A stretch of DNA of 64,000 nt, taken from NCBI RefSeq assembly GCF_000801105.2, contig NC_079514.1, positions 45,140,515 through 45,204,514 on the forward strand. Direction: 5' to 3'. A program made the position numbers and the translations under genes. The notes below the pieces were generated by a model. It searched no databases. It was not told where the DNA came from and was given only the letters and a program-made list of their open reading frames with translations. Source of the stretch: Raphanus sativus. Its lineage: Eukaryota > Streptophyta > Magnoliopsida > Brassicales > Brassicaceae. Shown here in pieces: positions 49,247-59,772 of the stretch; position 1 is the first letter of the stretch; every line of letters starts with the position of its first letter.

Positions 49247-49912
49247 TACGTCAAAAAGCGTATATGAAATTATGGTTTTGCCTCGTCCTTTATAATGCTT
49301 AGCTGTCTCCAACTACTCTTGGTATCTACAGCGTGCTTGCTGTGCCTTGTTCTTTAGATCTTGCCTTGTTATGTAACTATTTGATCTCAAGGTGATCGGT
49401 CTTTGTTATTCGTAGACTCGGAGCTTGTTATCTAGAGCTGTGAAATATCTCTTGGGACCAAAATAGCTGGAATTCGCAGATGGATCATGTTTTCATTGTC
49501 AGTTTAATCCGTTTCAGTTAAATCTTTATTAAATCAGATTTCCATGATAGTTGCTCCAATACCGTCTGATAATCCGAACACTTTATCTCCGTTAGAACAA
49601 TCTCAATGGAGAGTAACTTTTAAATACTTATAATTAATATTTATATGTATATATGTTGAGAAACTTTTATTGGAGTTGCTCTTAGAGTCTTCGAAAACTC
49701 TGAATCTTGGTGAACTTATCTTGTCTACAATCTTCGATATATTATGTTTTGATAATTTAATAATTACTTGAAAAGAGTTAACCAAATTATTAATACTGAT
49801 TATCGTAAACCTAGTTTATAGCAAAAAAGTCTCTACCACCAGCAGAACTCTCTTATGCTTTCAGAGGTTTCAAAGCATATATACCAGCAAAGGAATCTTG
49901 TTTATTTATGGA
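49247..49912. other. Spacer containing a short MITE
   Basis: Mostly unassigned. An 87-bp MITE lies at 49595-49681: ends GAACAATCTCAATGG and, reverse-complemented, GAGCAACTCCAAT, with TTA on both sides. Confidence 0.5.
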
Positions 49913-50060
49913 CTAGTGATTTCCCGGCGCTACGCGCCGGGTTCGTATGTTATACTTTTACATAAATTTATAAATTATTATATGGTTTTAACAAATAAAA
50001 TATGTTAAATATGAAAATAAAAATATATTAAAAATGATATTTTCTGATATTTTTTATAGT
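49913..50060 (-). mobile_element. Helitron 3' terminus
   Basis: On the minus strand a perfect 8-bp-arm hairpin (CCCGGCGC/GCGCCGGG, 49923-49941) is followed by AAATCACTAG and T: a textbook Helitron 3' end. The 5' end was not found; it may lie in the AT-rich DNA up to about 51 kb or beyond the gap. Confidence 0.65.
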
Positions 50061-51475
50061 GGTTAGTGACCGTAGTGCATTACTTTGTTTGAAGTTGTTT
50101 AGTTCAAAGTGTAATAGCATAAGTGGTCGTTACTAATCGATTTAATAAAAATAGAATAAAAAGCCGATAATCATAACAAAATTAATTTAGTTGGAATTTA
50201 AACATAAAACAAAGTTGATGTTTTATATAGAGAACATACTTATATTATTAATTATTAAAATAACTATATATGAACTATAAAACTTTTACTAATATATTTA
50301 GTTCAAATAATAGAAAGATGGAATACGTTTCAAATTTTATAAATTTTATAAAAAATAAGGGTGAAGTGTCAATTTTTGGTAAAATAATTGGTGAGTATCT
50401 AATATATATTTTCAAAATTACAATGTTGACTTTTAAAATATAGAGGTGCGAGTTGTATGTGTTACTTTGGTTTCAAAGTCTCTCAAAAAGATGTATCTTA
50501 AAATAAGAAACATAAATTTATTTTCTATATTAGTTTTGTTATAATGGAAGATTTTTTGTGTTTTCATAACGAAATTCTTGTTTGTCCACCCTTATTTAGA
50601 ATATCAACGAATCTTAATATGAATCTAAATATGTTTTTCATCTAAAAACTATAAATGGTTCCTAAACTCCTCTATTTAATGGACAACTTCTATTTTAACC
50701 GGAGTGGAACAATTTCACCAAATCTTCCTAGTAAAAAGTCAAATTGTTAATTAGTAAATGAGATGTTAGCATCAATGATGATCATGAGAAAGACAATTTC
50801 TAACTATCTGTGACATTTGGGCTTGCTGACTTGTTGCATTTAGTAATGGTTTTGACAATAAATGGTTAGTGTGGTGCAAAGGATTAATGGTGAGGGTGGT
50901 GTGTGGTTTACATCAATTTTAAATAACTTTAGCAACCATGGAACGTTTTTAAATTTCTCTCAGATTGGAAGTAGTGATTTTTTTTTTAGTTAAGTTTTAA
51001 GAGTATATGAATCATGTTCACAGTTTTTAAAATGTAAACACGGATAGTATGCATCAGGGAAGTTATTGGTTTCCTTGCACAGTGTGACATGGGAAGATAC
51101 CATAGAGTTTATGTGTCAATACCAATAGACCAAATGTTAGTCTTTTGGACTTGAATCGCCATCAATTACTAAACATTATTAGAGTGGCATGAGTGGAACC
51201 GGACCCGGACATTGAACCGGACGATTTACCGGGTCTCTTGATCATTGGGTCAACTGTGGATGAACCGTGGTTTAGTAAATGAATTATTTTTATTATATAA
51301 TAATATATTAGATATGACAATAAATATATAAAAAACTAAATTTAATATTTTAAATGTTTTCAAACATAAAGTAACAGTTTGGATATGTATCTATTTTATG
51401 TTTTAAAAATTTTGAAAATACTTAACTTTAGTTTCCATTTTTGTATTTTTATTTGACATACAAAATATTAAGAAA
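50061..51475. other. AT-rich noncoding DNA
   Basis: No genes. A CCGGACCCGGAC-type short tract occurs at 51198-51240. Probably Helitron and other repeat interiors. Confidence 0.4.
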
Positions 51476-51575
51476 NNNNNNNNNNNNNNNNNNNNNNNNN
51501 NNNNNNNNNNNNNNNNNNNNNNNNNNNNNNNNNNNNNNNNNNNNNNNNNNNNNNNNNNNNNNNNNNNNNNNNNNN
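51476..51575. other. Assembly gap (100 N)
   Basis: Exactly 100 Ns, the usual placeholder for a gap of unknown size. AT-rich repeats flank it on both sides. Confidence 0.99.
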
Positions 51576-52073
51576 AAAATAATGTTTAATTATTTTATAT
51601 CTTAATTTTATTATAGAAATAAATCTTAAAAACTCACTAATAATATATTTTCAATTATATAAAATTAAAATATTTATTTTATTAATATTTAGTTATGTTT
51701 TAAAAAAAAATTATTATGAGATTTTTTTATCAGATAAACAACACAATATAATAGAAATTATCTTTTTTATTAATATATATTTTTAGATTTCGGATAATTC
51801 TTAGTATCATTAATTTTAATCAGTTACTAATCAAATAAATTTATTTTCATTTTTTCCTTGATTTACAATTATTTTTATATTTTATTTATTAAGTATATAA
51901 CATATTAAACCAGTCTAATATTTTTAAACTGAGAGCTCCTGTCACGAAAAATCAGTTCGCAAATAATAGTATAAGATAAGACAAAATTACACACACAAAC
52001 ACTAGCTCATATTACAAAGTAACTCATCTCACCCAGGATAGATACATAACAACTTCTCAAAGGCTGAAGCTTC
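51576..52073. other. AT-rich region and DJ-1A 3' flank
   Basis: AT-rich noncoding sequence. The part nearest 52073 would be the 3' UTR of the minus-strand DJ-1A gene. Confidence 0.45.
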
Positions 52074-53853
52074 TCAAACAAGCGTTGCCTTTGCAAGCTG
52101 AAGCGCTTTCTCTCGGCCGTAAAACTTCTCCACAATCGCAAGTGAAAACTCCATTGCAGTCCCTGGAGCTCTGCTCGTTGTGACGTTTCCGTCAACCACG
52201 ACTCTGTGCTCAATGTGACTCTGGTCTGAAAGCTCGTTGCTCACCCTTGGATGAGTAGTAGCCTTCTTACCCTATACAAAAACATGGCTCTTATATCTTA
52301 GTTAATGACTCAACAGCTACATTAACAAGGAAACTATTCAAGTATTGATTTGCTTGATTGATAAAAATGCACCTTGAGTAAACCATTAGACTCAAAGACG
52401 TATACAGACGCTTTTACAGATTCCTCCGTATGGTTTGTTTGCTTCTGCCTGTTTCTTTAACATATTCACCAGTGTCTCACAGCTTGCCAATCTTTGAGCA
52501 CCATTACCGCCCTGTAGTTTTGATTATTTGTCATTGTAACATATAACTCCAAAATGTTGTTTGAGACTTATCATAAGTTGTCATGTTTTGAGAGTTAGCA
52601 CTAACTCACAGGCAGCACAATCAGATCGAATGACTTCTCTGAAACCTCATCAAGAAGCACATCTGCTACTAGGTTAACTTTGCATGATCCTACAACTTCC
52701 AAACTATTACCAATTGCAGCAATCACCACATTTGCTTGCCCGCCTCAGGATATCTGCAAGGGCTATAGCTTCAGTCTCCTCTGAATCCTCTGCAATGGGT
52801 ACAAGAATCTGAAATGGGAAGACACTATCTTTCAGGCTTATAAACGACCAGTTAAAATAAAAGTAACAAGTGGAGAGGCAACTCAACATATACATACCTG
52901 TGGCGTATCTTCAAATAACCACTTCTGTTTTGTAAGCTCAGTAAAAGTATATTTCCTCGCCAGGTTTAGGACGAACCAGCTGATTTCAAAAGGAGAACAG
53001 GTAAATCTAAGAGAATATACTAAGATTCTCTGTTTGAGACAAAAACATATATACCAAGATACTAGAGACTTCATCAGCTTTCTCTTTCCCGTACAACTGC
53101 TCTACAAGCGTGATGGAGAATTCTATGGTGGTCCCCGGTCCACGACTGGTCACTATTCTTCCATCTATCTGCACTCTTGACTCAACAGCAGTGGCACAAG
53201 TAGCAGCAAGTTTTTTCCATAAAAACCGGGTAACCCGTTGCCTACAAGAAAACACCATATACATAAATCAAGAAAATAAGATCACAAGAAAACAAGATTC
53301 TGGATACTTACTTTTTTGCCTTGTAGTAGACCCCCAAGTACCAAGGGCCAACGCAGGAGCACAACTATATAGCTGCGTTAAGTCGTCCATCTGCGTCTTG
53401 TTTTCTTTACCATATTCTCTAATGGTTTACAGTTTTTTAGAGTCTCGCCTCCCGGAAGCCCTCCCTTTTTACCAATTAAATATTAATAATAGCAAAATAA
53501 TTATCAAGCAAACATGAGAAGCAAGCAATAATCTATCGAGAGACTTACAGGGAGCACAATAAGGTCGAAAATAGAATCGGTAATATCAGAGAGGAGAGTA
53601 TCAGCGACCATCTTGATACCATGACAAGCATCGACGCCAACCTGAGTCTCGACGGACGCCACCGTCACGTGAGCGCCACCTCGCCGTAACGTGGTGATCA
53701 TCGCCACCGCTTCTAGAGGCTCCGTACCGTGCGCAATAGGGATCAAAACCTAAAGAGACGCCAGAAAATAAAACTCGTTATGTACGAGGAAGGGGAAAAA
53801 AGTATGATATCGTGATCGTGAAACCCACTGACCGTCTTCGTAGATGGAGCCAT
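52074..53853 (-). CDS. DJ1A: DJ-1A (double DJ-1/PfpI domain protein), multiple indels
   Basis: Eight exons by splice sites and homology: 53853-53833, 53749-53549, 53464-53312, 53241-53055, 52979-52898, 52808-52610, 52511-52373, 52271-52074. Arabidopsis DJ1A is a cytosolic/nuclear protein linked to oxidative-stress tolerance; each half is a DJ-1 fold. It begins MAPSTKT then VLIPIAHGTEPLEAVAMITT; the second half begins ILVPIAEDSEETEAIALAD; it ends EKALQLAKATLV. Exons 1, 2 and 8 are clean. Exon 3 has three apparent 1-base insertions, exons 4 and 5 one each (extra A), exon 6 one indel after ILRRA, and exon 7 one plus a lost codon. Exon 3 also covers the usual nucleophile-elbow CCAPA region. All GT/AG sites are intact. 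A recent pseudogene or poor consensus sequence near the gap. Confidence 0.85.
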
Positions 53854-54259
53854 GTTTGCCAGGAAGATGGTGAAGTAGAAGAAGAGAACTATGGAGTTTA
53901 GTGGAGAAGAAAGGAGTGTCACTTATGGGCGTTTAAATAGTGGAACGACTGTAACGACGTCACTGGTCTGTGACGTATGCGATTACGTAAGCATAAAGAA
54001 AAGGAACTGGGTGGGGGAAACGCTTCTTTTCAATCTTTCCACGTAATGTATACACTCTTTTCTCGTAAACTAATAAGACGGGTTGAAGTTGTTGGCGAGA
54101 AACGAGATCACGCCCCGGTTCTTTATTTTGTGCAACCACGTGTTGTCGTTTTTATTATTTTGTAGTAGAGTAAACCGGATGAGGTTCTGAACCGGAAATT
54201 GAATTATATTGATGATTCAATTTAGTCAAAGATGTAAAGGATTTAAGATTACAGATGGT
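53854..54259. promoter_or_regulatory. DJ-1A 5' flank
   Basis: Upstream of the DJ-1A start codon. TAACGACGTCAC near 53952 holds ACGT cores (TGACGT-like, bZIP-type). CCACGTAATG and CCACGTG elements also occur (54038; 54127, the latter a G-box-like core). Relevance is inferred only. Confidence 0.35.
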
Positions 54260-54595
54260 ACAACTACAAATGAATGATATCAGCTGCTTTGTTTTTTTTC
54301 TCTTGGAATCCAATAGAATTTTATGTCTTCAAACTTTGCACTCCATCTCCAAATATCTCGTATGTAATTGTATAGGCCCGAAGTTGATTGACTTCTTGGT
54401 AATGAGATCCACCAGAACCTTGCTGTCCCTTTCAAATATGACCCTTGTGTATCCGTTTGACCAAGAATTTTGCATCGCCATAAGTAGAGCTTTGAACTTT
54501 CTAATGCTGAACTTGTTGTAAGAGAAGAAGCTTGTCCCTCTCCTTTGATATTCCTTCATTATTTCCTTCTTTAGAAATGCACCAAATGGAATTTG
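54260..54595 (-). pseudogene. RNase H-like (RVT_3) fragment of a LINE
   Basis: A minus-strand frame reads FKALLMAMQNSWSNGYTRVI then FERDSKVLVDLI, the signature of the RNase H-like domain found at the 3' end of plant non-LTR retrotransposons and in domesticated copies. No reverse transcriptase is attached, so it is a relic. Confidence 0.6.
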
Positions 54596-54611
54596 AAATA
54601 ACCATTTTTAG

Positions 54612-55926
54612 TAGCCCTGGGCATTCACATTACCGTTCGGATTCGGGTCGGATATTTCGGATTTTAGATATTTCAGAACTAGTGAAAATGGTACCAATCG
54701 GATAATTTAAATTTTTGGCTCGGATACGGTTCGGTATCTGTCGGATCTGGTTCGGATCCGGTTATATCCGAAGTAACCAAAAAATTAACGGACCCGGTTA
54801 ATATTTATAAATTTTAATGTATATATAGATATAAACTTTAAAATACATATATAAATACTATATGATGCGTTGGTTTAGTGTCACGTGATGTGGTAAGTGT
54901 AGGATGAGGTTCATGGTTCGATCCGCTAGTGATGCATATTAAATTTCACGTTTAATTTTTTTTAATACTCACCAGCCAGGATGAGTCCTTGCTTGCTATT
55001 GGACTTCAAACATAAGCCCATAATTTGCCAAATAGTCGAAATTTATGTGGGATTAAGCTGATAAAATCGGTCTAATTTATTAAGATCATCTTAGGGGCTG
55101 ACTGGTTTTCCCGCTACCACCGCAAACGCAGCTTGCGGTTCATAGCGGTTGTTGGCGTTTCGAAACAATCACAGAAAACGCTACAAATCGCTTTCAAACC
55201 GCTCCGAACCTCTTAAAATCAAAAGCTGGTTCCAGCTAACGTTTGCGGTTGCGGGCGGTTGCGGGAGGGTAAATTTTTTTCTTTAAAAACAGATTAAATA
55301 AAAATAATACTAAAAATATACAATAAAAATTTTCAATGAAATAATAGAAATTGTAAAATGTATTCATATTATATTTCAATTTATATTATAAAAATTCAAA
55401 ACTAAATATTTTCTATAAATTTTTAAAATTGAATAATATGATTTTATAAATATAAATTTTATATTTAACATATTATTATGATTTTAATATTTTTATAATT
55501 ACATAAAATGTAATATTGTTAAATTATTATTTAACAGATGTTGCGTTTGGTAGTTACCAGTCATAAGAGTCCCGCAAACGCAACAATTTCTAACACATGT
55601 ACCAGTCGTACAAATCTCTAGAAAACGCTTAAAACCGCAACCATCTGCATCCACAAACTCCCGCAACCGCAACCGCAACCGCTGCGGTTACACCAGTCAG
55701 GCCCTTAATTAAGGTTTAACTCGGGTCTTTTAGATATCCGTACGGATCTCGGGTCTCTCGGATACTCGTACGGATCTCGGATATACCCGTAACTGATCCG
55801 GTACCGGACGAGTTTTAAAATCTCATCCGACCGGGTATTTTTTTAGAACCGAACTCAACCCGAAACCCAGCTTTTCGGGTAATTACCGGTTCGGATTTTT
55901 GGATCCGGATAATTTGCCCATACCTA
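54612..55926. mobile_element. Non-autonomous hAT element with nested MITE
   Basis: Ends TAGCCCTGGGCATT and, reverse-complemented, TAGGTATGGGCAAA (shared TAG...TGGGCA). Flanks ATTTTTAG (54604-54611) and ATTTCTAG (55927-55934) are an 8-bp duplication with one change. Subterminal DNA is rich in TCGGAT/ATCCG. A tRNA-like segment with GGTTCGATCC lies near 54920. A MITE occupies 55094-55704. Confidence 0.75.
55094..55704. mobile_element. Harbinger-like MITE nested in hAT
   Basis: Ends GGGGCTGACTGGT and GGGCCTGACTGGT (reverse-complemented), with TTA on both sides (55091-55093, 55705-55707). Subterminal arrays of CCGCAAACGC and CAACCGCAACCGC in opposite orientation surround an AT-rich core. A diverged sister copy lies at 63230-63827. 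Confidence 0.85.
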
Positions 55927-55934
55927 ATTTCTAG

Positions 55935-56537
55935 CAAGTAGGAAAAATATCGCACCTAGAGCATTTTTAATGCAGAACTCTATTTAATTAGTTTTTTTTT
56001 TTTTTTGCTTTTAAATAGTTGATTAGTTCCATGATAGAATTGTATTTTTTTCCAACCATACTTTATATTCTCTCTGTTATGAACAAGAAGTCGAGAACTA
56101 ATGAATACACTATTTCCTAAAGATAACATTAAAAACTAAACTAAAATTAATTCTTCCAATCTTAAAAAAATAAGTATAAAACATCATGATCACACAGTTT
56201 TCAATAAAAATAAAATTAATATAAAAATATCAAATATCAAATATCATCTATTTTGAAACATCAAAAACTTTCCAAAACATTATTTATTTTGAAACTGAGG
56301 AGTATTAGACTAGAAAATAGAAAAAATTGAAAAATACATTATATCAATTATGTACTAAACTCATTATTTGCTTTATTATAGAGTCGAAAAATAATAAAAT
56401 AGGGTTGAGGAGATTTTACTCCAAATTCTATCATTCTTACATTATTTATCAAATGATTTTTTTTAAATTGACCTATGTGTCATCACTACATTTATTCTCA
56501 ATGGAAAAAATGACATGACTTTCTAATAAATATGATA
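55935..56537. other. AT-rich noncoding DNA
   Basis: No gene recognised. GAGCATTTTTAATGCAGAAC near 55969 may be a worn MITE end. Confidence 0.4.
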
Positions 56538-56552
56538 TTACTTGAAGTTGTT

Positions 56553-56784
56553 GTTTTTTTTTTTTTTTTTTTTTGGTAATCCAGGGTTCCCCGCTTCGCG
56601 GATCAATCCCTGGGCCCGGTCAGGCAGCGGTCCACTTCACCCGGGAGGGTATTAACCTGGGCCGAAGCCCAGTACCACTAATGGTGACATGGAAGAGGCA
56701 GTTCGCCTCCGGCTGGCGTCGAACCCGGGAGCATGACAATTGGCCCCCAAGGCTCTAACCAGTAGAGCTACCTTATCCCGTCGT
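56553..56784 (-). mobile_element. tRNA-derived SINE
   Basis: On the minus strand it begins with a tRNA-like head: TAGCTCTACTGGTTAGAGC (A box) and GGGTTCGACGC (B box) define an RNA polymerase III promoter. A GC-rich body follows, ending in about 20 A (the T-run at 56554-56574). Perfect 15-bp target duplications TTACTTGAAGTTGTT flank it (56538-56552, 56785-56799). The long exact duplication suggests recent insertion. Confidence 0.93.
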
Positions 56785-56799
56785 TTACTTGAAGTTGTT

Positions 56800-57184
56800 A
56801 TATGGACATTTACATTATGTAATTTTATATTTATGGTAGAAATTTGGAAATATATGATTAATTAATTTAATATATTCAAATAAAACTCTAAAATTAATTT
56901 AATAATTTAAAAATAAAAATAATTAGTTATATTAGATATTTTTTTCCAAAATTACAGTTTTAAGCTCTACATATCTATTCAGTAAATGTAAATATAAGAT
57001 CAACAAATTTATTATTTTAAACTAATTTTACTAATTTTTTAAAAAGTATTAAAATATTAAAAAATAATGATAAATTTTAATTTTAATTATAAAATAACTT
57101 TTTGTTTATTTTAAAATAAATTTAGTTTTCAACATATTTATGTGAATGGCACATAAAACTTTCTAATTTTAGGTCGGAAATAGA
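56800..57184. other. AT-rich noncoding DNA
   Basis: Nothing recognised. Confidence 0.5.
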
Positions 57185-58095
57185 GTGAATGTAGAGAAGG
57201 TTGTGTTTAGTATTTTATGGGCCTTGAATATTAGTTTGGGCTATATATTTTTGAGCCCATTTACCCAACGAAGCTATCACACTCCTCTCACTCCCTCTCT
57301 TTTCCGTCAGACTTCCAAATCTCTGAACTCATTCGTTTCCCTTCAAAGCATAGAGCAACAAAAACAATCTCCAATGGTTTAGGTTTTGGTTCTACTTCTC
57401 TGCTCCGAGTTTGTTAGGGTTTCGCTTGATACAGTGAGTATTGTCATTTATGATGCTGGAACTTAGATTTTACATAATTCATCTCTTGTGTTCTTGTTAA
57501 TGTCGGAGGAATAGGAACTTTTTGGTTGAATCTTCGAGTGGTAAAAGGGGTTTTAATATGGCCTTCAGTATAGATGTGTTCGAAGCTCTTATAGCTTCTT
57601 ATGTTCTTGCTCTTGCATGTTTTCAAGAAGGTTAGAGGAAGGAGATTGTAGGAATTGTTTTGGTCACCTCAACAATATTATTATGAAGACAAATAATTTT
57701 TTTCTCTTCTTTATTTTCTTTTGCTAAATATTTTTTAGAAAGAAATAGACTCAAGCTCCCAGAACCACCTATGGAGCGATCATTCCGGACAAGGTATGTT
57801 GCTCCAAAGGAGTCTGCGATGACTGATTTAGTTTTTTGTTTCAGCGTGTAAGAGAATCTGTTTGGCTATGTCAAAGTTTTCTCCAAAAGAAAATAATTGT
57901 AGTCAAGTTATACAGAAACTGATATTGCAAATCTCAACCCATTGCCATCACCTCCCACCCAATGGATTGGTACAAACCGCAAGGTCGGGAAAGAAAATGG
58001 TTTATTATGGGCTAAGACACGAGTTTCTTTCATTTGCTGTAGTGCCGTTTTGTAGTATGGTAAGAAGCTGTATCTACTGTGATTAATCATCTAAA
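57185..58095 (+). other. Unassigned transcribed-looking locus
   Basis: A promoter-like cluster at 57215-57265 contains TGGGCC, TGGGCT and AGCCCA (site II-like elements common in housekeeping promoters) with TATATATTT. A CT-rich leader follows, then GTGAGT (57434) as a possible donor of a 5' UTR intron. A candidate acceptor is TTTTTTAG at 57738, followed by a frame beginning MERSFRTRYVAPKESAMTDL at 57772. Later frames to 58084 are not recognisable. It may be a truncated gene or a noncoding RNA; no function assigned. Confidence 0.35.
57572..57756 (+). repeat. Duplicated ~185-bp segment, copy 1
   Basis: Closely matches 59581-59772 (same orientation): AGATGTGTT.GAAGCTCT, TTCTTGCTCTTGCATGTTTT and AGAGGAAGGAGATTGTAG are shared. 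The two copies bracket the rubredoxin gene. Confidence 0.85.
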
Positions 58096-58313
58096 GATTC
58101 TAGATGAAGGCAAATTAAGTGCTGTTTGGCACTCTGAATTTAAGAAAAACATAGTTAGTTTTCAATCCTACTTGTTGTAGTTCTTGATTTTTTCTCCAGC
58201 CTGAAGCTGAATCCAAATGTATAATGTAGCTTCCGTTTATAAAAAGGAGACTAATGGTGTATGATAGATAACAACATGATTAACATAATAATAGTAAAAA
58301 CATGAAACGCGCT

Positions 58314-58862
58314 CTATTGGATGAAATAGCCACTCAAGAAAAGCAGGAAAAAGAGGAGGAGACTCCCGAAGATCAAAGCAGTCTTCTGACCAGAGGTAAG
58401 TGCGTTACCCCCAAGCCCATATTGTTGATTCTGAGCAAAACCAGCAATCTCAACCATTTTACTCTCGAAGAAACTCTGAGCTGCTCCACAAGTTGGACAT
58501 CTCCAGTCTTCAGGCAACTTGTCAAACTGGAACCCAGGAGGGATCGGGTACGAGGGATCACCCGCGGACTCGTCGTACTTGTACCCGCACGATCTGCACT
58601 CGTAGATTCCAGTGTTCAGAACTGCGAATTTCTCCTCCTCTCTTCTTCGTGTCTCAACCGCATCTTCTTCGAGTTCAGGCGTTGTGGCGTCGTCCCTTGA
58701 AACGGCTGAGAAGCGGGAAGGTGTAGATTGGTGATTCGGGGTGATGAAGATTTTGTGGTGAAGCTGATGTTGTGTCTTGCCATAAAACTGTGTCGGTCTG
58801 AGGGAAAAAGAAGAAGAATGGAACTGAGCGAGAGGAGAGAAGGAGAACATAGCGGTCGCCAT
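58314..58862 (-). CDS. Chloroplast membrane-anchored rubredoxin
   Basis: 182 residues, single exon, intact. Residues 1-55 are rich in Ser/Phe/His/Gln with few acidic residues, like a chloroplast transit peptide. A charged linker (EEDAVETRRREEEKF) leads into a rubredoxin domain, with iron ligands in CRSC (Cys89, Cys92) and CPTC (Cys122, Cys125) and the typical YDESAGDPSYPIPPG between them. A hydrophobic helix at about 161-178 would anchor it in the thylakoid, with the iron site exposed. Relatives (RBD1/RubA type) are needed for photosystem II accumulation. Which Arabidopsis paralogue it matches (At1g54500 or At5g51010) I cannot settle. Confidence 0.9.
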   Translation of the reverse strand: MATAMFSFSPLAQFHSSSFSLRPTQFYGKTQHQLHHKIFITPNHQSTPSRFSAVSRDDATTPELEEDAVETRRREEEKFAVLNTGIYECRSCGYKYDESAGDPSYPIPPGFQFDKLPEDWRCPTCGAAQSFFESKMVEIAGFAQNQQYGLGGNALTSGQKTALIFGSLLLFFLLFLSGYFIQ

Positions 58863-58939
58863 GTTTTTATTGGTTTAATTGTTTGGTTTGTTCATTGTTG
58901 GGAGAGAAGAAAGGGATCCATTGGAGAAGGGAGGACGAA

Positions 58940-58995
58940 GAGGTACCAAGGCTTGGATAAGATTTTTGAAAAGCATCGTGGCACCACGTGGACCA
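58940..58995 (-). promoter_or_regulatory. G-box plus I-box upstream of rubredoxin
   Basis: A palindromic G-box CCACGTGG (58984-58991) and an I-box GATAAG (58956-58961) lie about 95-130 bp upstream of the rubredoxin ATG. This pairing is known from light-responsive promoters such as RBCS and suits a photosynthetic gene. The functional role is inferred. Confidence 0.5.
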
Positions 58996-59580
58996 AAATT
59001 CTCTCCTTGATAATCTTATTTCTCTACTTGTTTAAAAATACCCCTCCATTCCTTCTTGTATTTTTTTCCCTCTACTTTATCAATAAATATATAAATATTA
59101 TGTTTATAAATTAGTTTTCTATATTTTTTTATTTAAGATTAAATATAACATATCTAAATATATAAATTGCATTAATTTGGATATTTGAATATATATTTGA
59201 TTCTTGGTTTGGTTTTGATGTTTTCGGATTTTCAGATATAAGAAAATAAGAATTGTTAAAATATTTTGTACATTGATTCGGTTTCAATTAATTCTTTTAT
59301 TTAGATTGGTCTGGTTTTTATCTGAATGTCCTAATTCCACCATGCTCATTATAGGTCACTGAAGAGAACCAAGTTCAGTTCCAGAAAGTTTGATGTCCCA
59401 TCTATATACTTTTAAGTGGAAGAATTATACCACTATTGAAATTTGAAGGAAAAGCATTCTAAAATACTCAGTGAATTGGATCTCTGCCTAGAGCCTGAAA
59501 TTCATGTCAGCTTTCGTTTGATTGATGAAAGATTATAGTAGCATGTCCTAAAAATTCCAGAGGTATTATAAATAAAAGTT
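58996..59580. other. Rubredoxin 5' flank and spacer
   Basis: Noncoding, AT-rich beyond the promoter. No further genes. Confidence 0.4.
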
Positions 59581-59772
59581 AGATGTGTTTGAAGCTCTAA
59601 TAGCTTCTTATGTTCTTGCTCTTGCATGTTTTCAAGAAGATTAGAGGAAGGAGATTGTAGTTGTCTTGAGGTTTTTGTTTCTTCACCTCAACACTATCAT
59701 TATGAAGACAATACAAATTATCTCCTCTGACTTTTTCTTTCCATTGTTATTTAAAAGAAATTTGATTCAAGC
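59581..59772 (+). repeat. Duplicated ~190-bp segment, copy 2
   Basis: Direct copy of 57572-57756 on the other side of the rubredoxin gene, ending at a shared TTCAAGC/CTCAAGC. It lacks the promoter and the following frame of the first copy. Confidence 0.85.

Noticed and set aside
56680..56784. A nuclear tRNA gene
   Set aside because: A and B boxes are present, but the sequence continues into a SINE body with poly(A) and target duplications, and no acceptor stem pairs.
58302..59114. Plus-strand open frames of 108-132 codons over and beside the rubredoxin gene
   Set aside because: Mostly antisense shadows of the conserved rubredoxin coding sequence and its leader, with no conserved motif.
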